Source: CAKVLS01 sp045605365
GTDB lineage: Bacteria > Bacillota > Clostridia > Christensenellales > UBA1242
Direction of reading: 5' to 3'
DNA length: 5,703 nucleotides
NCBI GenBank assembly: GCA_045605365.1
Contig: JAZUPV010000085.1
Coordinates: 1-5,703 of the forward strand
The notes beneath the pieces are model-generated. The model was not told where the DNA came from. It did no database searches and saw only the letters and a program-made list of their open reading frames with translations. Shown here one piece after another: positions 5,443-5,703 of this stretch. Position numbers and translations under genes: made by a program. The first letter of the stretch is position 1; each line of letters starts with the position of its first letter.

Positions 5443-5586
5443 ATATTTACAAAAACAACTTTATCAAATAAAACTTTACCACAACAATAATCATTATTAT
5501 TAAGCGCTGCCTTTTACAATATCAATCCTTACCTTTCACAATCTCAACCTTTACATTACATAAAGTTTTATTTTCTCACAATAAAG
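5443..5586. other. Intergenic stretch between two terminators
   Basis: I find no gene on either strand. One plus frame is open from about 5496 through the second hairpin but has no ATG, GTG or TTG start and no ribosome binding site. The stretch holds an imperfect 22-bp tandem repeat (5510-5553), a palindromic AGCGCT (5503-5508) and an AT-rich inverted repeat around 5486-5501. A small RNA cannot be excluded, because a terminator hairpin follows at 5587, but I see no convincing promoter for one. Confidence 0.5.
5510..5553. repeat. Imperfect 22-bp tandem repeat, two units
   Basis: Units at 5510-5531 and 5532-5553 match at 18 of 22 positions. Both begin CCTTT, contain ACAAT and TCAA, and end in TTA. 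A third partial CCTTTA overlaps the end of unit 2. The repeat lies in non-coding DNA between two terminators. It may be a protein-binding site or just a slippage product; its role is unknown. Confidence 0.55.
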
Positions 5587-5612
5587 AAGACTGGAACTCT
5601 CCAGTCTTTTTT
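5587..5612. terminator. Hairpin terminator, probably for the convergent gene
   Basis: A 9-bp stem (5587-5595 with 5600-5608, core AAGACTGG/CCAGTCTT) encloses a 4-nt loop. On the plus strand six Ts follow directly; on the minus strand TTCTTTATT follows. It lies about 30 nt beyond the stop codon of the minus-strand reading frame ending at 5643, so it may be that gene's terminator, with a plus-strand back-up role for the array. Confidence 0.75.
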
Positions 5613-5642
5613 ATTAAGTTGTAATAAATTATTTATCTAATC

Positions 5643-5703
5643 TTAAGAAGCAGCTCTAAATCTTAAGTGTAGAGAGCTCATATTTTCTACAACAAATGTA
5701 GCA
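5643..5703 (-). CDS. Possible 3' end of a convergent gene (partial)
   Basis: On the minus strand, the frame entering at 5702 is open for 19 codons and reads ATFVVENMSSLHLRFRAAS before a TAA stop at 5643-5645. Its codons (GCT, ACA, GTA, AGA, TCT, TTA) resemble those of the array genes, and a hairpin terminator lies just beyond the stop. The other two minus frames do not give a better candidate: one stops within 16 codons of the edge. The fragment is too short for me to recognise a family. An open stretch of 19 codons can occur by chance, so this rests mainly on the terminator position. Confidence 0.4.
   Translation of the reverse strand, partial: ATFVVENMSSLHLRFRAAS

Noticed and set aside
5510..5553. 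CRISPR array
   Set aside because: The two imperfect units are directly adjacent without spacers, and no other copies or cas genes are visible.
5496..5640. Open plus-strand frame through the downstream spacer
   Set aside because: It has no ATG, GTG or TTG start, no ribosome binding site, and runs through a terminator hairpin.

Overview
The window is AT-rich, with standard-code genes, AGA/CGT arginine codons, near-consensus sigma-A-type promoters, GGAGG-type ribosome binding sites and U-tract hairpin terminators. This suggests a low-GC Gram-positive (Bacillota/Clostridia-like) bacterium, possibly an uncultured one. Nothing in the window fixes the lineage more closely.

The main content is a head-to-tail array of four complete paralogous genes on the plus strand: 342-1226 (294 aa), 1341-2576 (411 aa), 2688-3962 (424 aa) and 4144-5391 (415 aa). 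I do not recognise the family. The proteins share an N-terminal probably beta-rich region of about 140 residues, with GKT, Y[VL]SP, GxP[TS]H and VF+[IV]xxGKP blocks. This is followed by an R-x(n)-[YF]xP[LF][LM]I block, a helical segment, a predicted helical hairpin or coiled coil, and a polar, mostly Q/P/T/E-rich tail that is probably disordered. There is no signal peptide or membrane segment, and only one tryptophan in 1544 residues. The first protein lacks most of the helical hairpin.

The array is not an operon. Each gene has its own TATTGAC-containing promoter, its own ribosome binding site and its own terminator. The first three transcripts would have leaders of about 25 nt; the fourth has a weaker Shine-Dalgarno sequence and a leader of about 74 nt. 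This is a family expansion in which each copy can be expressed independently. No biochemical role can be assigned.

Upstream, positions 1-282 hold no gene but contain helically phased A-tracts, an 11-bp inverted repeat and a small hairpin. Downstream, 5392-5642 holds two terminator hairpins that could work on both strands and a degenerate 22-bp tandem repeat. At the right edge, the minus strand is open for 19 codons and then stops just before one of these hairpins, consistent with the 3' end of a convergent gene.
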